DNA of 64,000 nt. It comes from Bosea sp. 124 (GTDB lineage: Bacteria > Pseudomonadota > Alphaproteobacteria > Rhizobiales > Beijerinckiaceae). Location of the stretch: NCBI RefSeq assembly GCF_003046175.1, contig NZ_PZZM01000001.1, positions 3,799,001-3,863,000 of the forward strand, read 5' to 3'. Of the stretch, positions 1-11,597 are shown one piece after another (the first letter of the stretch is position 1; each line of letters starts with the position of its first letter). The translations under genes were made by a program, and so were the position numbers. The notes under the pieces are model-generated. The model ran no database searches. It was not told where the DNA came from and was given only the letters and a program-made list of their open reading frames with translations.

Positions 1-79
1 GGCGGGCGCTTCGGGCCTGCCGCATGCCTCGCACCAGCTTCGTCGTCCATCATGTCGCGTTGCATTCGGAGAGCGATCG

Positions 80-2485
80 ATGACGAAGGCCAGCAAGCCC
101 GCCCGCCAGCGCAAATCCTCGCGCATCGGCATCGCCGCGCGTATCTATGCTGCGCTCGGGCTGATGACGGCGCTGACGATCGTGGCCTCCGGGGTGGCAT
201 GGTTCTCCTATGGGCGGGTCGATGTGACGGTCGACGATCTCGTCTCCCGGAAGATGCCGGTCGTCGAACTCGCACTCGAACTGTCGCAGGTCGCGACGCA
301 GTCGACCGCGCTCGCGCCGCGCTTCATGGATGTCGAGAGCGTGCAGCAGCGCGCCGGGCTGACCAATGAGCTCGACCGGATCGAGGCCCGCCAGTTCGAC
401 CTGATCCGCCGCATCGCCGCGCTCGGCAACATCGACATGAAGCAGACCCAGAGCGCCGTCGACGACCTGTCCCGCGCGATCAACGAGATCAACGACCTGA
501 CCGGGGCCCGGATGCGCAATGCCGCGGCCATGGTCACGGCGCTCGAGAACCTCTCCAAGGTCGGCAGGGTGTTCGGCGGCGTGGTCGGCTCCGAAGCCGA
601 CGAGGCGCGCTTCAACGTTACCATGGGGATCGAGAGCATCAAGGGCCTCTCCGGCGATCAGCTCGACGCCGCCATGAAGACCCTGAACGACCGCGACTTT
701 CCGGTCTTCGATTTCGCGCGCAAGCTCGAGGCGCAGGTCAACGAACTCATGGGCATGCTGCGCGAGATCGCCCAGGCATCCGATCCGACTCGCCTCGACT
801 TGGCGCGGGAGCGCTTCAAGGCGACCGTCATGCGGATTCGCATGGAGCTGACCTCGGCCGAGAACGCCTCCCCGAATCCGTTCCGCAACCAGGTCGTCGA
901 GGCCGTCATCGCCGTCGGCGAGGGGCGCGTGGGCGTCGTCGAGATGCGCGCGCGCGATCTCGCCACGCTCGCGGAGATCACGAAGGGCCTGAAGGAGGTC
1001 GATCGTGCCGCCGTGACACTGCGCGCCCAGGTCGAGAAACTGGTCGAGGGCGCGCGCGGCGAGGCCGTGGCTGCCAGCCGCTCGACCAGCGCGCTGATCG
1101 AGCAGAGCAAGATGTGGCTCGGCGGCATCGGCATCGGCTCGCTCCTGGTCGCGCTGTCGCTCTCGCTGTTTTATGTCCGGCCCATGATCATCGGACGCCT
1201 GAACCGGCTCTGGACCGCAACGCGGGCGATCGCCGACGGGGCGCTCGAGACCGTCGTCGACACCAAGGGCAATGACGAGATCTCCGACATCTCGAAGAGC
1301 GTGCTGCTCTTCCGCGACAACGCCGTGGCCCTGCGTGCCGCCGAAGCTGCCAAGGTCGAGGACGATGCGCGCGCCCAGGAGCAGCGCCGCGAGATGATGC
1401 AGGAGCTGGGAGCGGCCTTCGGCGAGGTCGTGGCGGCGGCTGCCGCCGGCGATTTCAGCCGGCGCGTCCAGGCGAATTTCGCCGATGCCGAGCTGAATGC
1501 GCTCGCCGGCTCGGTCAATTCGCTGCTGGAGACCGTGCAGGGCGGCCTGTCGGAGACCTGCGACGTGCTGGCGGAACTTTCCGCCGGCCATCTCTCGACC
1601 CGTATCGAGGGGCTCTACCAGGGCGCCTTCGCCGAGCTCAAGAATGGCACGAACGCGCTCGCCGACGAATTCGAGAGTACGCTCGCCAAGCTTTCCGAGA
1701 CGGTCGCGGCGGTGCGCAGCGCGACGACCGAGATCCTCGACGGCGTCACCGATCTGGCCGAGCGCACCAGCGAGGAGAGCAACGCGGTCTCGATGGCGAC
1801 GAACCAGCTCGGCGCCTTCGCCGGCACGGTCAAGAAGACCGCGTCGGAAGCCGCCCAGGCGACCGGTATGGCCGAGGGCGCCGAGAGCCAGGCCCAGCAG
1901 GGCGAAAAGGTCGTCGCCTCCGCGCTTGAGGCGATGCAGCGCATCCGGACCTCCTCGAACAAGATCTCCGAGGTCATTGCGATGATCGACGAGATCGCCT
2001 TCCAGACCAACCTGCTGGCGCTGAACGCCGCCGTCGAGGCGGCCCGGGCCGGCGATAGCGGTCGCGGCTTCGCGGTCGTTGCGACCGAGGTGCGCAGCCT
2101 CGCCAAGCGCTCGGCCGACGCCTCCAACGATGTGAAGAAGCTGGTCGAGGCGGCACATGGCGACGTCAAGGTCGGTGTCGGCCTCGTCGAGGAGACGGCG
2201 CAGATGTTCGAGGCGATCGTCTCCTCGGTCAACGACCTGACCGGGCTGATGAACGGGATTTCGCAGACGGCCAAGAACCAGGCCAGCGACGTTTCGGCGA
2301 TCAACACCGAGATCGACGGCATCGGCACCATGGCGCACCAGAACGCCGCACTGGTCGAGGAGACCAATGCCGCGCTCGCCCTCACCGACGAGCAAACCCG
2401 CGCGCTCAGCGAGCACATCGCTCGCTTCCGCTTCCGCGAGGGCCATGGCGCCGAGCAGTCGATGGTGGTGGCGCAGGCGGCTTGA
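80..2485 (+). CDS. Methyl-accepting chemotaxis protein
   Basis: An 801-residue transmembrane chemoreceptor that would sense a ligand in the periplasm and control CheA. Transmembrane helix 1 lies near residues 18-40. A helical periplasmic domain of about 300 residues follows, then helix 2 near 350-370 ([19 protein letters not shown]), a HAMP segment, a second HAMP-like linker, and a C-terminal signalling coiled coil. The signalling tip is unmistakable ([20 protein letters not shown], then [12 protein letters not shown]). There is no CheR/CheB-docking pentapeptide at the C terminus, which ends VVAQAA. A GGAG sits about nine bases before the ATG. No che genes are adjacent, so this is an orphan receptor; the ligand cannot be inferred. 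A strong terminator follows directly. Confidence 0.95.
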   Translation: MTKASKPARQRKSSRIGIAARIYAALGLMTALTIVASGVAWFSYGRVDVTVDDLVSRKMPVVELALELSQVATQSTALAPRFMDVESVQQRAGLTNELDRIEARQFDLIRRIAALGNIDMKQTQSAVDDLSRAINEINDLTGARMRNAAAMVTALENLSKVGRVFGGVVGSEADEARFNVTMGIESIKGLSGDQLDAAMKTLNDRDFPVFDFARKLEAQVNELMGMLREIAQASDPTRLDLARERFKATVMRIRMELTSAENASPNPFRNQVVEAVIAVGEGRVGVVEMRARDLATLAEITKGLKEVDRAAVTLRAQVEKLVEGARGEAVAASRSTSALIEQSKMWLGGIGIGSLLVALSLSLFYVRPMIIGRLNRLWTATRAIADGALETVVDTKGNDEISDISKSVLLFRDNAVALRAAEAAKVEDDARAQEQRREMMQELGAAFGEVVAAAAAGDFSRRVQANFADAELNALAGSVNSLLETVQGGLSETCDVLAELSAGHLSTRIEGLYQGAFAELKNGTNALADEFESTLAKLSETVAAVRSATTEILDGVTDLAERTSEESNAVSMATNQLGAFAGTVKKTASEAAQATGMAEGAESQAQQGEKVVASALEAMQRIRTSSNKISEVIAMIDEIAFQTNLLALNAAVEAARAGDSGRGFAVVATEVRSLAKRSADASNDVKKLVEAAHGDVKVGVGLVEETAQMFEAIVSSVNDLTGLMNGISQTAKNQASDVSAINTEIDGIGTMAHQNAALVEETNAALALTDEQTRALSEHIARFRFREGHGAEQSMVVAQAA

Positions 2486-2521
2486 GCGAGACGGCCCGCC
2501 CTGCGGCATTCCCCCGAACAG

Positions 2522-2561
2522 CGCAAAGACCCCGCCGTCCCGCGACGGCGGGGTCTTTGCG
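2522..2561 (+). terminator. Strong intrinsic terminator of the chemoreceptor gene
   Basis: An 18-bp perfect stem (2522-2539 with 2544-2561) encloses a 4-base loop. The stem begins GCAAAGACCCCGCCGTC and ends with the complementary strand GGGTCTTTGC. It lies 36 bases after the chemoreceptor stop. The A-rich/T-rich outer stem could allow use from either strand. Confidence 0.85.
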
Positions 2562-2616
2562 TTCCATGGCGACGGCGGCCTTGCCCGATCGCCAGCGGCG
2601 ATGCTACGCGGGGAGC

Positions 2617-2692
2617 GGGCCGGTAGCTCAATGGTTAGAGCTCGCTGCTCATAACAGCGCCGGTGCCGGTTCGAGTCCGGCCCGGCCCACCA
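2617..2692 (+). tRNA. tRNA with CAT anticodon, probably tRNA-Ile2 (lysidine type)
   Basis: A full 76-nt cloverleaf can be drawn. Acceptor GGGCCGG pairs with CCGGCCC, the D stem GCTC with GAGC, the anticodon stem CGCTG with CAGCG around CTCATAA (anticodon CAT at 2650-2652), and the T stem GCCGG with CCGGC; the CCA is encoded. A CAT anticodon can be elongator Met, initiator Met or Ile2. The consecutive C4-G69 and C5-G68 pairs are the features used by the lysidine synthetase TilS to pick tRNA-Ile2 in E. coli, and the D-loop length resembles Ile2, so Ile2 is favoured. An initiator is unlikely because positions 1-72 are paired. The amino-acid identity is inferred, not certain. Confidence 0.9.
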
Positions 2693-2725
2693 TTTCCGAT
2701 CAGAAATGCGAACCGCGCCATGCCA

Positions 2726-5700
2726 TCAGGGGCCGGGTGCTAGGTTCTCTTTCGGCCGTGTCGACGGTCGCAGGCGTTCGCGCAGCGACTGGAAGACCAC
2801 GTAAAGCGCCGGGATCACGAAGATGCCGATGAAGGCGGCGGCCAGCATGCCGCCGAAGACCGGCGTGCCGACATTGCGACGGGCGAGCTTCGATGGGCCC
2901 TCGGCGATGACGAGCGGCAGCAGGCCGAGGATGAAGGCGAAGGACGTCATCATCACCGGCCGGAAACGCAGCCTCGCGCCCTCGGTCGCGGCATGCAGCA
3001 GGGGATGGCCCTTCTCGCGCAGCTCCTTGGCGAATTCGACGATCAGGATGCCGTTTTTGGCGGCGAGGCCGATCAGCACGACGATGCCGATCTGGGCATA
3101 GAGGTCGAGCGTCAGCCCGCCGATGACGATCGCGACGAAGGCGCCGAGGATACCCACCGCCACCGATAGCAGGACGGGAACTGGGATCGTCCAGCTCTCG
3201 TAGAGCGCGACGAGAAAGAGATAGGCGAAGAGCATTGCGAAGGCGAGGATGATCGAGGTCTGCCCCTCGGCCCGCTTCTCCTGGAACGACACATCCGTCC
3301 ATGCGCCGCGGTAGCCGGGAGGCAGCGTCCGGGCCGAGACCGCGTCCATGGCGGCGAGCGCCTGGCCGGAGGAGACACCGGGCGCCGGCGAGCCCTGCAC
3401 GGTTGCCGCGAGGCGATTGTTGTAGCGGATCAGCGCCTGCGGGCCGACCACGACCCGCGCCTCGACGAAACTGCGCAGCGGGATCATGTCACCGCTGCGG
3501 CTGCGGACATGGATGCGGTAGATGTCGTCGATCGAAGCGCGATCGACGCCCTCGGCCTGGACCTGAACCTGCCAGGTGCGGCCGAACAGGTTCATGTCGT
3601 TGACGTAGTAGCCGCCCAGCGAGGCCTGGAGAGCCTGGAAGACGCCGCTGAGGTCGACGCCGAGAATCTGGACCTTGTCCCGGTCGATGTCGAGATAGAT
3701 CGAGGGCGTCGAATCCGAGAAGGTCGAGAAGACGCGCCGCAATTGCGGATCCTGGTTGGCTGCGATGATCAGGCCCCGCAGGGTGCGCCCGAGCGCCTTC
3801 GGGTCCGAGCCCGCCATATCCATCACGACATGGCTGAAGCCGCCGCCGCTGCCGAGACCGATGATCGGAGGCGGCGCGATCGGCACGATATTGCCCTCGC
3901 GCACCGCGCGGAATTTCTGCGCGAGCCGCGCGATGATGGCCGGCGCGCCGTCCTCGCGGCTCGTCCGCTCGTCGAACGACTTCAGCGAAACCAGGAAGAA
4001 GCCGGCGTTGGGCTGCGAGAAGTTGTCGATGAAGTTGAGGCCGATGATCGTGGAATAATCGGCGATCGCACTCTCGGTCTTCAGGATGCCCTCGACTTGC
4101 GCCATGACCGCCGATGTCCGGCCGATCGACGCGCCGTCGGGCAACTGCGCCACCACGAAGAACGCGCCCTGATCGTCCTCGGGCAGGAAGCCGGTCGGCG
4201 TGATCCGCCCCATGGCGTAGATGCCCACACCGAAGGCGGCGGTGAGCGCGAGGCTGACGACGGAGACGCGCACGAGCCGTGCGACCGCGGCGCCGTAGCG
4301 GTCCCGCGTCCAGTCGATGCCGCTCATGATGCGGGCGATCGGTCCGCGACGCGGTCCGTGGTGGCGCTTGAGCAGGACGGCGCAAAGCGCTGGCGAGAGT
4401 GTCAGCGCGTTGATCGCGGACAGCACCATGGCCACGGCCACGGTGACCGCGAACTGCCGGAACAATTCGCCGGAGATTCCTGGAATGAAGGCGACCGGCA
4501 CGAAGACCGAGAGCAGCACCAGGGTGATCGCGATGATCGGGGCCACGATCTCGCTCATGGCCTTCTTCGTCGCTTCGGCGGGTGTCAGCTCGGGGTGCTC
4601 CTCCATCACGCGCTCGACGTTCTCGATGACCACGATCGCGTCGTCGACGACGATGCCGATGGCGAGAACCACGGCCAGCAGGGAGACCGTGTTGGCCGAG
4701 TAGCCGATGGCATTGAGCACGATGAAGGCGCCGACCAGGCTGACCGGGACGGCGACCGTCGGGATCAGTGTCGCGCGCAGATTGCCGAGGAACAGGTAGA
4801 CGACCAGCACGACGAGCACGAAAGCCTCGATCAGGGTCTTCTTGACCTCATGGATCGTGGCCGTGACGAAGGCCGTCGGATCATAGGTAACCTTCCAGGC
4901 GAGGCCTTCGGGGAAGGATTTCGCGATGTCGCCAACCGTCTTCTTGACCGCGTCGAGCGCGGCGATCGCATTGGCACCGGGCGACTGGTAGATGCCGATC
5001 AGGACCGCGGGGCCACCGTTCAACCGTGTGTCGCGGTCGAGATTGGCGGCGCCGAGCTCGAGGCGTGCGACATCCGAGAGACGCAGGATCGAGCCGTCGG
5101 TATTCGTCCGCAGCACGATCTTGCCGAACTCTTCGGGAGAACTCAGCCGGCCCTTGGTCTGGATGTTGAGCTGCAACTGCTGATCGTCGGAGATCGGGCG
5201 CGCGCCGATGCGCCCCACGGCGGCCTGGGCATTCTGGGCCTGGATGGCGCTGATGATGTCGCCGGTGGTGAGATTCAGCCCTGTGAGGCTGTCGGTCTTC
5301 ACCCAGGCCCGCATGGAATAGTCCTGCGCGCCGAACAGGGCGGCGTCGCCGACGCCGGGCGTCGAGCGGATCGCGTCGAGCAGGTTGATCGTGGCGTAAT
5401 TCGAGACGAACAGCGTGTCATAGGCGTTGGTCGGCGCGTAGACAGCGATGACGCCGAGCAGGGCCGAGGACTTCTTCTTGACCGTGACGCCGTTGCGCTG
5501 CGCCTCCTGCGGCAGCTTCGACAGCGCGATCTGCACGCGGTTGTTGACGTTGACGCTGTTGATGTCGGGATTGGTGCCGAGCTCGAACGAGACCAGCAGC
5601 GAGTAGCTGCCGTCATTGCCGCTGACGCTCTTCATGTAGATCATCTTGTCGGTGCCGACGATCTGCGCCTCGATCGGCTGTGCCACCGTCTGCTCGACCA

Positions 5701-5869
5701 CCGCCGCCGAGGCGCCGGGATAGGATGTCGTCACCGATACCTGCGGGGGCACGATGTCGGGATACTGCGCTACCGGAATCGCGAAAAGCGAGAGAAGCCC
5801 GGCGATGGTGGTGACGAGCGCGATGACGATGGCCAGCCGCGGCCGGTCGACGAAGACGGAGCTGATCAT
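2726..5869 (-). CDS. RND efflux pump inner-membrane transporter (AcrB/MexB-type)
   Basis: A 1047-residue proton-driven multidrug exporter of the HAE-1 RND family, normal length. It starts with a membrane helix ([20 protein letters not shown]) and shows the usual two repeats, each with one helix, a large periplasmic porter domain and a bundle of helices. The proton-relay aspartates are in [16 protein letters not shown] of helix 4. The linker motif [13 protein letters not shown] is typical. It is transcribed after the adaptor gene, four bases downstream, so the two form an operon. No outer-membrane channel gene is in the window, so a TolC-like protein must come from elsewhere. Substrates cannot be predicted from sequence. 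Confidence 0.96.
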   Translation of the reverse strand: MISSVFVDRPRLAIVIALVTTIAGLLSLFAIPVAQYPDIVPPQVSVTTSYPGASAAVVEQTVAQPIEAQIVGTDKMIYMKSVSGNDGSYSLLVSFELGTNPDINSVNVNNRVQIALSKLPQEAQRNGVTVKKKSSALLGVIAVYAPTNAYDTLFVSNYATINLLDAIRSTPGVGDAALFGAQDYSMRAWVKTDSLTGLNLTTGDIISAIQAQNAQAAVGRIGARPISDDQQLQLNIQTKGRLSSPEEFGKIVLRTNTDGSILRLSDVARLELGAANLDRDTRLNGGPAVLIGIYQSPGANAIAALDAVKKTVGDIAKSFPEGLAWKVTYDPTAFVTATIHEVKKTLIEAFVLVVLVVYLFLGNLRATLIPTVAVPVSLVGAFIVLNAIGYSANTVSLLAVVLAIGIVVDDAIVVIENVERVMEEHPELTPAEATKKAMSEIVAPIIAITLVLLSVFVPVAFIPGISGELFRQFAVTVAVAMVLSAINALTLSPALCAVLLKRHHGPRRGPIARIMSGIDWTRDRYGAAVARLVRVSVVSLALTAAFGVGIYAMGRITPTGFLPEDDQGAFFVVAQLPDGASIGRTSAVMAQVEGILKTESAIADYSTIIGLNFIDNFSQPNAGFFLVSLKSFDERTSREDGAPAIIARLAQKFRAVREGNIVPIAPPPIIGLGSGGGFSHVVMDMAGSDPKALGRTLRGLIIAANQDPQLRRVFSTFSDSTPSIYLDIDRDKVQILGVDLSGVFQALQASLGGYYVNDMNLFGRTWQVQVQAEGVDRASIDDIYRIHVRSRSGDMIPLRSFVEARVVVGPQALIRYNNRLAATVQGSPAPGVSSGQALAAMDAVSARTLPPGYRGAWTDVSFQEKRAEGQTSIILAFAMLFAYLFLVALYESWTIPVPVLLSVAVGILGAFVAIVIGGLTLDLYAQIGIVVLIGLAAKNGILIVEFAKELREKGHPLLHAATEGARLRFRPVMMTSFAFILGLLPLVIAEGPSKLARRNVGTPVFGGMLAAAFIGIFVIPALYVVFQSLRERLRPSTRPKENLAPGP

Positions 5870-5873
5870 AGGC

Positions 5874-7034
5874 TCAGCTCCGGCCGGCCGGCGGGGTCAC
5901 GGGCGAAGCCAGCACCGGCGTGCCCGGCCTCAGATTCTGCAGGCCCTCGACGACGATCTGCTCGTTGCCGGCGAGGCCCTGGTCGATGGTGACATAGGCG
6001 CCGACCTCGCTGCCGATCTTGATCCGCTTGACCACGGCCTTGCCGTCCTCGACCGCGAAGACATAGGCGCCCTGCTGGTCGGCGATCAGCGCCGATTGCG
6101 GGATCAGGACCTTTTCATCGGTCTGCTCGCCCTGGACGGCGACTCGAACGAGCGCGCCGTCGATGAGCTTGCCCCCCGGGTTCGGCAGCGTGGCGCGCAC
6201 CAGCACCGTATCGGTGGAGCGCTCGACCGAGACGTCGACGAAGTCGACACGGCCCTTCTGATCATAGGTCGAGCCATCGGCGAATTTCAGGCTGACCAGA
6301 GGCGCGCGGCCATCGGCGGGCACGGCGCCGGCCTTGATCGTCAGGAATTCGCGTTGGCTGACCGGGAACGAGACGTACATCGGGTCGTTGCTGACGATCT
6401 GCGCCAGCACGCCGCTGTCGGGGCCGACGACATTGCCCTTCGTCACCTTGGTGCGGCCGATCCGGCCGGTGATCGCCGCCTTGATCTCGGTGTAGCCGAG
6501 ATTGATCTGCGCGGTCTTCAGATTGGCCTCGGCGGTCGTCTGGTCACCCTCGGCTCCCTTTTCCTCGGCGATGCGCTGATCGCGTACGGCGACCGAACCG
6601 GCGCTGGTCTTCAGCAGTTCGTCGGCGCGCTGGCGCTGGACCGTGGCGTTCTGAAGCGCGCCCTGCGCACGTTCCAGCGCGCCTTGCGCTTGTTCGACGG
6701 CGGCCTCGAAGGGGGGCCTTTCGATGCGGAAGAGCGGCATGCCCTCGGTGACGTTCGCGCCTTCCTGGAACAGCACCGCCTCGAGATAGCCGGTGACGCG
6801 GGCGCGGACATCGACGCGGTTGACCGCCTCGATGCGCCCGACGAAATCAGCCGTGCGGCCGATGGCGCGCTTTTCGGCAGCGACGGTTCCGACGGGGATC
6901 GCTGACGGTGCCGGCTGCTGGGCGAATGCGATGGAGCCGGGCTGGAGCGAGAGCGCACCGAGCAAGGTGAGGATACGCAGGCCCCGCATGGTGGGAAGCG
7001 GAACCGCAGCCGCCGGTTGGCAAAGCTCAGGCAT
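5874..7034 (-). CDS. RND efflux pump periplasmic adaptor subunit (AcrA/MexA-type)
   Basis: A 386-residue membrane-fusion protein linking the RND transporter to an outer-membrane channel. A secretory signal ends near SIAFA-QQ. A barrel-sandwich/lipoyl segment ([20 protein letters not shown]), an alpha-helical hairpin around [19 protein letters not shown], and a beta-barrel ([15 protein letters not shown]) follow. There is no lipobox cysteine, so it is probably not a lipoprotein. The frame stays open upstream to 7307. The ATG at 7034 was chosen because AAGGGGGA lies just before it and the signal peptide then sits at the N terminus. It is divergent from hemN, with about 250 bases between them. 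Confidence 0.93.
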   Translation of the reverse strand: MPELCQPAAAVPLPTMRGLRILTLLGALSLQPGSIAFAQQPAPSAIPVGTVAAEKRAIGRTADFVGRIEAVNRVDVRARVTGYLEAVLFQEGANVTEGMPLFRIERPPFEAAVEQAQGALERAQGALQNATVQRQRADELLKTSAGSVAVRDQRIAEEKGAEGDQTTAEANLKTAQINLGYTEIKAAITGRIGRTKVTKGNVVGPDSGVLAQIVSNDPMYVSFPVSQREFLTIKAGAVPADGRAPLVSLKFADGSTYDQKGRVDFVDVSVERSTDTVLVRATLPNPGGKLIDGALVRVAVQGEQTDEKVLIPQSALIADQQGAYVFAVEDGKAVVKRIKIGSEVGAYVTIDQGLAGNEQIVVEGLQNLRPGTPVLASPVTPPAGRS

Positions 7035-7206
7035 CGAATCCCCCTTCGTCGCTTGGCTGCGACGCTTGCCGGAGTGAGCAGCATCGACGCTGCTCGATCC
7101 TGTGCGCTTTTGCTTGCGAACGCCACAGTGTTTTTGTGCGCTCCTGACCGCCTCTTCGCGGCCGTGCGGCGCCGAGGCCTGACGCGTGCAATTCGGAAGT
7201 TGCGAC

Positions 7207-7220
7207 TTGCTCTGCCTCAA
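7207..7220. promoter_or_regulatory. FNR/DNR-like box in front of hemN
   Basis: TTGCTCTGCCTCAA is a TTG-N8-CAA dyad, the skeleton of the TTGAT-N4-ATCAA box used by Fnr/Anr/Dnr proteins. It is centred about 75 bases before the hemN start. Two similar dyads occur in the neighbouring ubi and nnrS promoters. Binding is inferred. Confidence 0.45.
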
Positions 7221-7288
7221 AGACAGGCCGGCCGCCTCACCGCATGCTTCCATGCGAAGCCGGGTTCCGGCGCTGGAGAGGATCGGCC

Positions 7289-8638
7289 GTGGAAGCTGAG
7301 AGGGCACCCTATCTCGATGAACGCCTGCCGCGCTACACGAGCTATCCGACCGCGCCCCATTTCGGAGCCGATGTCGATGCCTCGCGCTATGGCCGCTGGT
7401 TGGGCGAACTCGCGCCGGGGACGAAAGCCTCGCTCTACCTCCACATCCCGTTCTGTCGGTCGATGTGCTGGTATTGCGGCTGCCATACCACGGTGGCGCT
7501 CCGCGACGGACCGATCGTCGACTACCTGGCGGTGCTGCGCCGCGAGATCGACCTCGTGGCGGATCGTCTGCACGCGCCGCTCGATGTTCGCCATATCCAT
7601 TTCGGCGGCGGCACGCCGACCATTCTGGAGCCCGACGATTTCGTCGCGCTGGTCGGATTGCTCAGGCAGCGCTTTATGCTCGATATGGCGACCGAGATCG
7701 CTGTCGAGATCGACCCGCGCCGCCTGACGCGGGCGATGACGGCGGCTCTGGGAGAGGCGGGCGTCACCCGCGCGAGCCTCGGCGTGCAGAGTTTCGACCC
7801 TGTCGTGCAGCAGGCCATAAACCGCATCCAGAGCGTCGAGCAGACTGCTGCTGTCGTCGCCGATCTGCGCGCGGGCGGCATCGGCGGGGTGAATTTCGAC
7901 CTGATCTATGGCTTGCCGAAGCAGACGGTGGCCTCCTGCGTCGACACGGTCGAGCGTTGCCTGGAGATGGCGCCGGAACGCTTCTCGATCTTCGGCTACG
8001 CGCATGTTCCCGATTTCAAGAAGCATCAGCGGCGCATCGCCGAGGCCGACCTGCCCGATGGCGCGGCGCGGCGGGAACAGGCGGAGGCGATGGCGGAGCG
8101 GCTCGTCGCGGCCGGCTATGTCCGGATCGGGCTCGACCATTTCGCGCGCCCCGAGGACGAGATGGCGCAGGCGCTGGGCAGCGGCAGTCTCCGCCGCAAT
8201 TTTCAGGGCTACACCACCGATGGCTGCGAGGCATTGCTCGGCTTCGGTGCCTCGGCGATCGGCCGGCTGCCGCAGGGCTATGTCCAGAACGAGGTGGTGA
8301 TCGGGCGTTATACCGAGCGTGTCGGCCAAGGCGAGCTGCCGACCGTGAAGGGCTACGGGCTGAGCGCCGATGATCGGCTGCGCGCCGAGCTGATCGAGCG
8401 GCTGATGTGCGATCTCTCGGTCGATATCGACGCCGTCTGCGCCCGGCACGGCGCCGATCCGCAGCAGCTCGCGCCCTCGCTGAGCAAGCTCGACAGGCTT
8501 TCGCAGGAGGGCATGATCCGCTTCGACGGGACACGGATCCTGATGCCGGAGCATGCCCGCCTGATGGTGCGCAAGGTCGCCTCCGCCTTCGACGCCCATA
8601 TCGACCAGCCGGTGCGCCGTTACAGCCGCGCCGTGTAA
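7289..8638 (+). CDS. hemN: Oxygen-independent coproporphyrinogen III dehydrogenase
   Basis: A radical-SAM enzyme that converts coproporphyrinogen III to protoporphyrinogen IX without oxygen, the anaerobic step of heme synthesis. The cluster motif is HIPFCRSMCWYCGC: C56, C60 and C63 bind the 4Fe-4S cluster, and C65 matches the conserved extra cysteine of true HemN. Downstream motifs FGGGTPT and SLGVQSFDPVVQQAINR are diagnostic, and the C-terminal HemN domain is present. The GTG at 7289 gives 449 residues, the usual size, and has GGAGAGG just upstream; an upstream start at 7244 would add 15 residues without a good ribosome site. A TTG-N8-CAA box lies about 70 bases upstream, fitting low-oxygen induction. 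Confidence 0.95.
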   Translation: MEAERAPYLDERLPRYTSYPTAPHFGADVDASRYGRWLGELAPGTKASLYLHIPFCRSMCWYCGCHTTVALRDGPIVDYLAVLRREIDLVADRLHAPLDVRHIHFGGGTPTILEPDDFVALVGLLRQRFMLDMATEIAVEIDPRRLTRAMTAALGEAGVTRASLGVQSFDPVVQQAINRIQSVEQTAAVVADLRAGGIGGVNFDLIYGLPKQTVASCVDTVERCLEMAPERFSIFGYAHVPDFKKHQRRIAEADLPDGAARREQAEAMAERLVAAGYVRIGLDHFARPEDEMAQALGSGSLRRNFQGYTTDGCEALLGFGASAIGRLPQGYVQNEVVIGRYTERVGQGELPTVKGYGLSADDRLRAELIERLMCDLSVDIDAVCARHGADPQQLAPSLSKLDRLSQEGMIRFDGTRILMPEHARLMVRKVASAFDAHIDQPVRRYSRAV

Positions 8639-8762
8639 GAGATCGCTTCAGCGCCACGGCAGGTTGCGCTGGAAAGTGCCGAGCAAGAGCGCGAAGGCGG
8701 CGATCCGGGACGCGGTCATCCCGACGCGTCGAGGCCGCCTTGTGGGACGGTCGCGCCTGCCG

Positions 8763-9352
<590 letters not shown>

Positions 9353-9356
<4 letters not shown>

Positions 9357-10873
9357 GACGCGGTTCCAGGCGCGCCGGCGAGACCGAGCCCGGGCCAAAG
9401 CGCGTCGATGCGCGCGCCGACGGTGGGGTCCATGGCGAGCACGCTGCCCCATTCGCGCTCGGTTTCAGGCGGCAGCTTGTTGGTGGCGTCGATGCCGAGC
9501 TTGCCGCCGAGGCCGGGTCTTGGCGAGGCGAAGTCGAGATAGTCGATCGGCGTGTCGGTCAGGGTCACGAGGTCGCGCGTGGCGTCGGCCCGGGTCGCGA
9601 CCGCCCACATCACCTGCGCCCAGTCGCGCGGGTCGATATCGGCATCGACGACGATGACGAGCTTCGTATAGGTGAGTTGCGGCAGCATCGACCACAGGCC
9701 GAGCATCAGGCGGCGCGCCTGGCCCGGATAGCGCTTGGCGATGGACACGACCGCGATGCGGTAGGAGCAGGCCTCGGGCGGCAGCCAGACATCGACCACC
9801 TCCGGGAACTGCCGGCGCAGCAACGGCAGGAGCAGCACGTTGAGGGCCTCGCCGATGCGCGAGGGCTCGTCCGGCGCGCGGCCGGTGAAGGTCGAGAGAT
9901 AGAGTGGCTGGCGGCGCATCGTCACCGCGGTCACCCGCATCACCGGGAAGGGCTCCACCGCATTATAGTAGCCGGTATGGTCGCCGAAGGGCCCTTCCGG
10001 CGCGGTCTCGTCAGCCGAGACCATGCCCTCGATCACGATCTCGGCCTCGGCGGGAACGGAGAGCGGGACGCTGACGCAGCGCACCAGCAGCGGCCGCTCC
10101 CGGCGCAACAGGCCCGAGAACCGCAGTTCCGACACGGTTTCCGGCAGAGGCAGGACCGCCGAGAGGATCGTCGCCGGATCGGCGCCGATCACGACGGCGA
10201 CGGGCATGTTGCGGCCGAGACGGCGCCATTGTGCATGGTGCTTTGCGCCGCCGCGATGGGCGAGCCAGCGGATGATCGCACGGTCGCGGCCGAGCACCTG
10301 CATGCGATAGACGCCGATATTGCCTTCGTCCTCGGGCGAGGGTTCCGCCGGCGACGTCATCACCAGCGGCCAGGTGATGAGCGGGGCCGGCTCGCCCGGC
10401 CAGCAGATCTGCACGGGCAAGGCGGTCAGATCGATCTCGTCGCCTCGGAAGACCCGCTCCTGCACCGGGGCGCGGGTGCTTTCGCGGGGACGCATCGACA
10501 GGGCCGCGCGCGCCAGCGCCAGCGCCCGCCCTGCCTCGGCCAGGCCGCGTGGCGGGCGCGGCTCGCGCAACTCGGCCAGCGCCTGGCCAAGGGCCGGAAG
10601 ATGACCCGGTGCGATGCCGAGCCCCCAGGCGACGCGCTCGACCGTGCCGAAGAGGTTGGTCAGGAGCGGGATCGGCGAGATCGTCCCGTCCGGCCGCACC
10701 GGGCGCTCGAACAGCAGGGCCGGCCCGTTTCCGGCGATGACGCGACGGTGGATCTCGGTGACCTCGTGCACGACGCTGACCGGTTCGGCGATGCGGTGCA
10801 ACTGGCCGGCCTTGTCGAGATGGGTGGTGAAGGCGCGCAGGTCGGCGAAGCGGGGAAGATCACGTGTCAGCAA
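9353..10873 (-). CDS. ubiD: UbiD-family decarboxylase (3-polyprenyl-4-hydroxybenzoate decarboxylase)
   Basis: A prenyl-FMN-dependent decarboxylase that removes the carboxyl group of polyprenyl-hydroxybenzoate in ubiquinone synthesis. Characteristic stretches are GNIGVYRMQVLGRD, APEGPFGDHTGYYN, KRYPGQARRLMLGLWS, VVDADIDPRDWAQVMWAVAT and GGKLGIDATNKLPPE. The frame has no ATG near its beginning. The TTG at 10873 has GGAG eight bases before it and gives 506 residues; a TTG at 10936 would add 21 residues but would start inside the candidate regulatory dyad. It shares its promoter region with the divergent ubiTUV operon, which supports a role in low-oxygen ubiquinone synthesis rather than aromatic degradation. 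Confidence 0.93.
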
Positions 10874-10922
10874 GGGAGGGCTCCAGTCGCGGCAGCATCG
10901 CCGACCCGGACCGGACCCGTCT

Positions 10923-10936
10923 TTGTTCCCGCGCAA
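10923..10936. promoter_or_regulatory. FNR/DNR-like box between ubiD and ubiT
   Basis: TTGTTCCCGCGCAA, a TTG-N8-CAA dyad in the middle of the roughly 110-base divergent promoter. It is about 47 bases from the ubiT start and 50 bases from the ubiD start, so one site could serve both operons. In E. coli ubiTUV expression is oxygen-regulated through Fnr. Confidence 0.5.
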
Positions 10937-10982
10937 GGACCCGCCGCGGCCGGCGGGCTAGACGAAGGTCCGGAGATTATCG

Positions 10983-11597
10983 ATGGCCCAGCCCGACACG
11001 CCGCATCTCGACACGCTTCATCTCGACGTGCTTCATGCCGACACGCTTCCGACGGATGCCGTTCCGCCGACCCTGCCGGCCCTGGTGGCGCTTGCCTTGC
11101 GGCCTCTGCCGCTTGCGCCGCTGCAACCGGCGCTGGCGCTGATGCTGCGCCGGATCGGCCAGAGCCATCCCGGGCTCCATGGCCGCCTCGGCGAGCATGC
11201 GAGCAAGCGCTTCGGCATCGATCCGACCGACCTGCCCTTCGGATTCGTGCTGGAGCCGCGGCCGCAGCGCCCCTCCGTACAGGCGGTCCGGACCTTGCCG
11301 AAGCGGCTCGATGCGCGGATCAGCGGCCCGCTCTCGGCGCTGATCGGCATGGCGGAGGGCTCGCTCGACGGGGACGCGCTGTTCTTCTCGCGCATGCTCG
11401 TGGTGGAAGGCGATGTCGAGGCTGTGCTGGCGCTGCGCAACGCCATCGACGATGCGCGGCTCGATCTCGGCGCGCTGCTGTTTGGCGGGCTCGGCCCGCT
11501 CGGCGGCCTGCTGGCCGAGATGCTGCGACGGTATCGGCAACCCGCTGCCGAGCAGCCCGTGGCCAGGCCGCCCACCGGAGCCAGACCATGGAACTGA
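10983..11597 (+). CDS. ubiT: Anaerobic ubiquinone biosynthesis accessory factor (SCP2 domain)
   Basis: A 204-residue protein with an SCP2-type lipid-binding fold (roughly residues 35-180). UbiT binds ubiquinone intermediates and is needed for the oxygen-independent pathway. The order UbiT-UbiU-UbiV with an overlap to UbiU is decisive. The core pattern RISGPLSALIGMAEGSLDGD then LFFSRMLVVEGDVEAVLALRN matches the family. An ATG with GGAG eight bases upstream is used. The N terminus is odd: residues 8-22 are three pentapeptide repeats (HLDTL, HLDVL, HADTL) encoded by a 15-bp tandem repeat, an extension not expected in the family. Confidence 0.9.
   Translation: MAQPDTPHLDTLHLDVLHADTLPTDAVPPTLPALVALALRPLPLAPLQPALALMLRRIGQSHPGLHGRLGEHASKRFGIDPTDLPFGFVLEPRPQRPSVQAVRTLPKRLDARISGPLSALIGMAEGSLDGDALFFSRMLVVEGDVEAVLALRNAIDDARLDLGALLFGGLGPLGGLLAEMLRRYRQPAAEQPVARPPTGARPWN
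11004..11048 (+). repeat. Three 15-bp tandem repeats inside the ubiT start
   Basis: Units CATCTCGACACGCTT, CATCTCGACGTGCTT and CATGCCGACACGCTT follow each other without a gap. The 15-bp period keeps the frame and encodes a pentapeptide each. It looks like a small coding minisatellite that could change copy number. Confidence 0.85.

Noticed and set aside
50..2509. 819-residue open frame on the minus strand over the chemoreceptor
   Set aside because: It is an antisense shadow caused by high GC; low-complexity composition rich in R, D, H, L, G and no recognisable domain, while the plus strand encodes a clear chemoreceptor.
3509..5992. 827-residue open frame opposite the RND transporter
   Set aside because: Antisense shadow of a clearly conserved gene; no family pattern.
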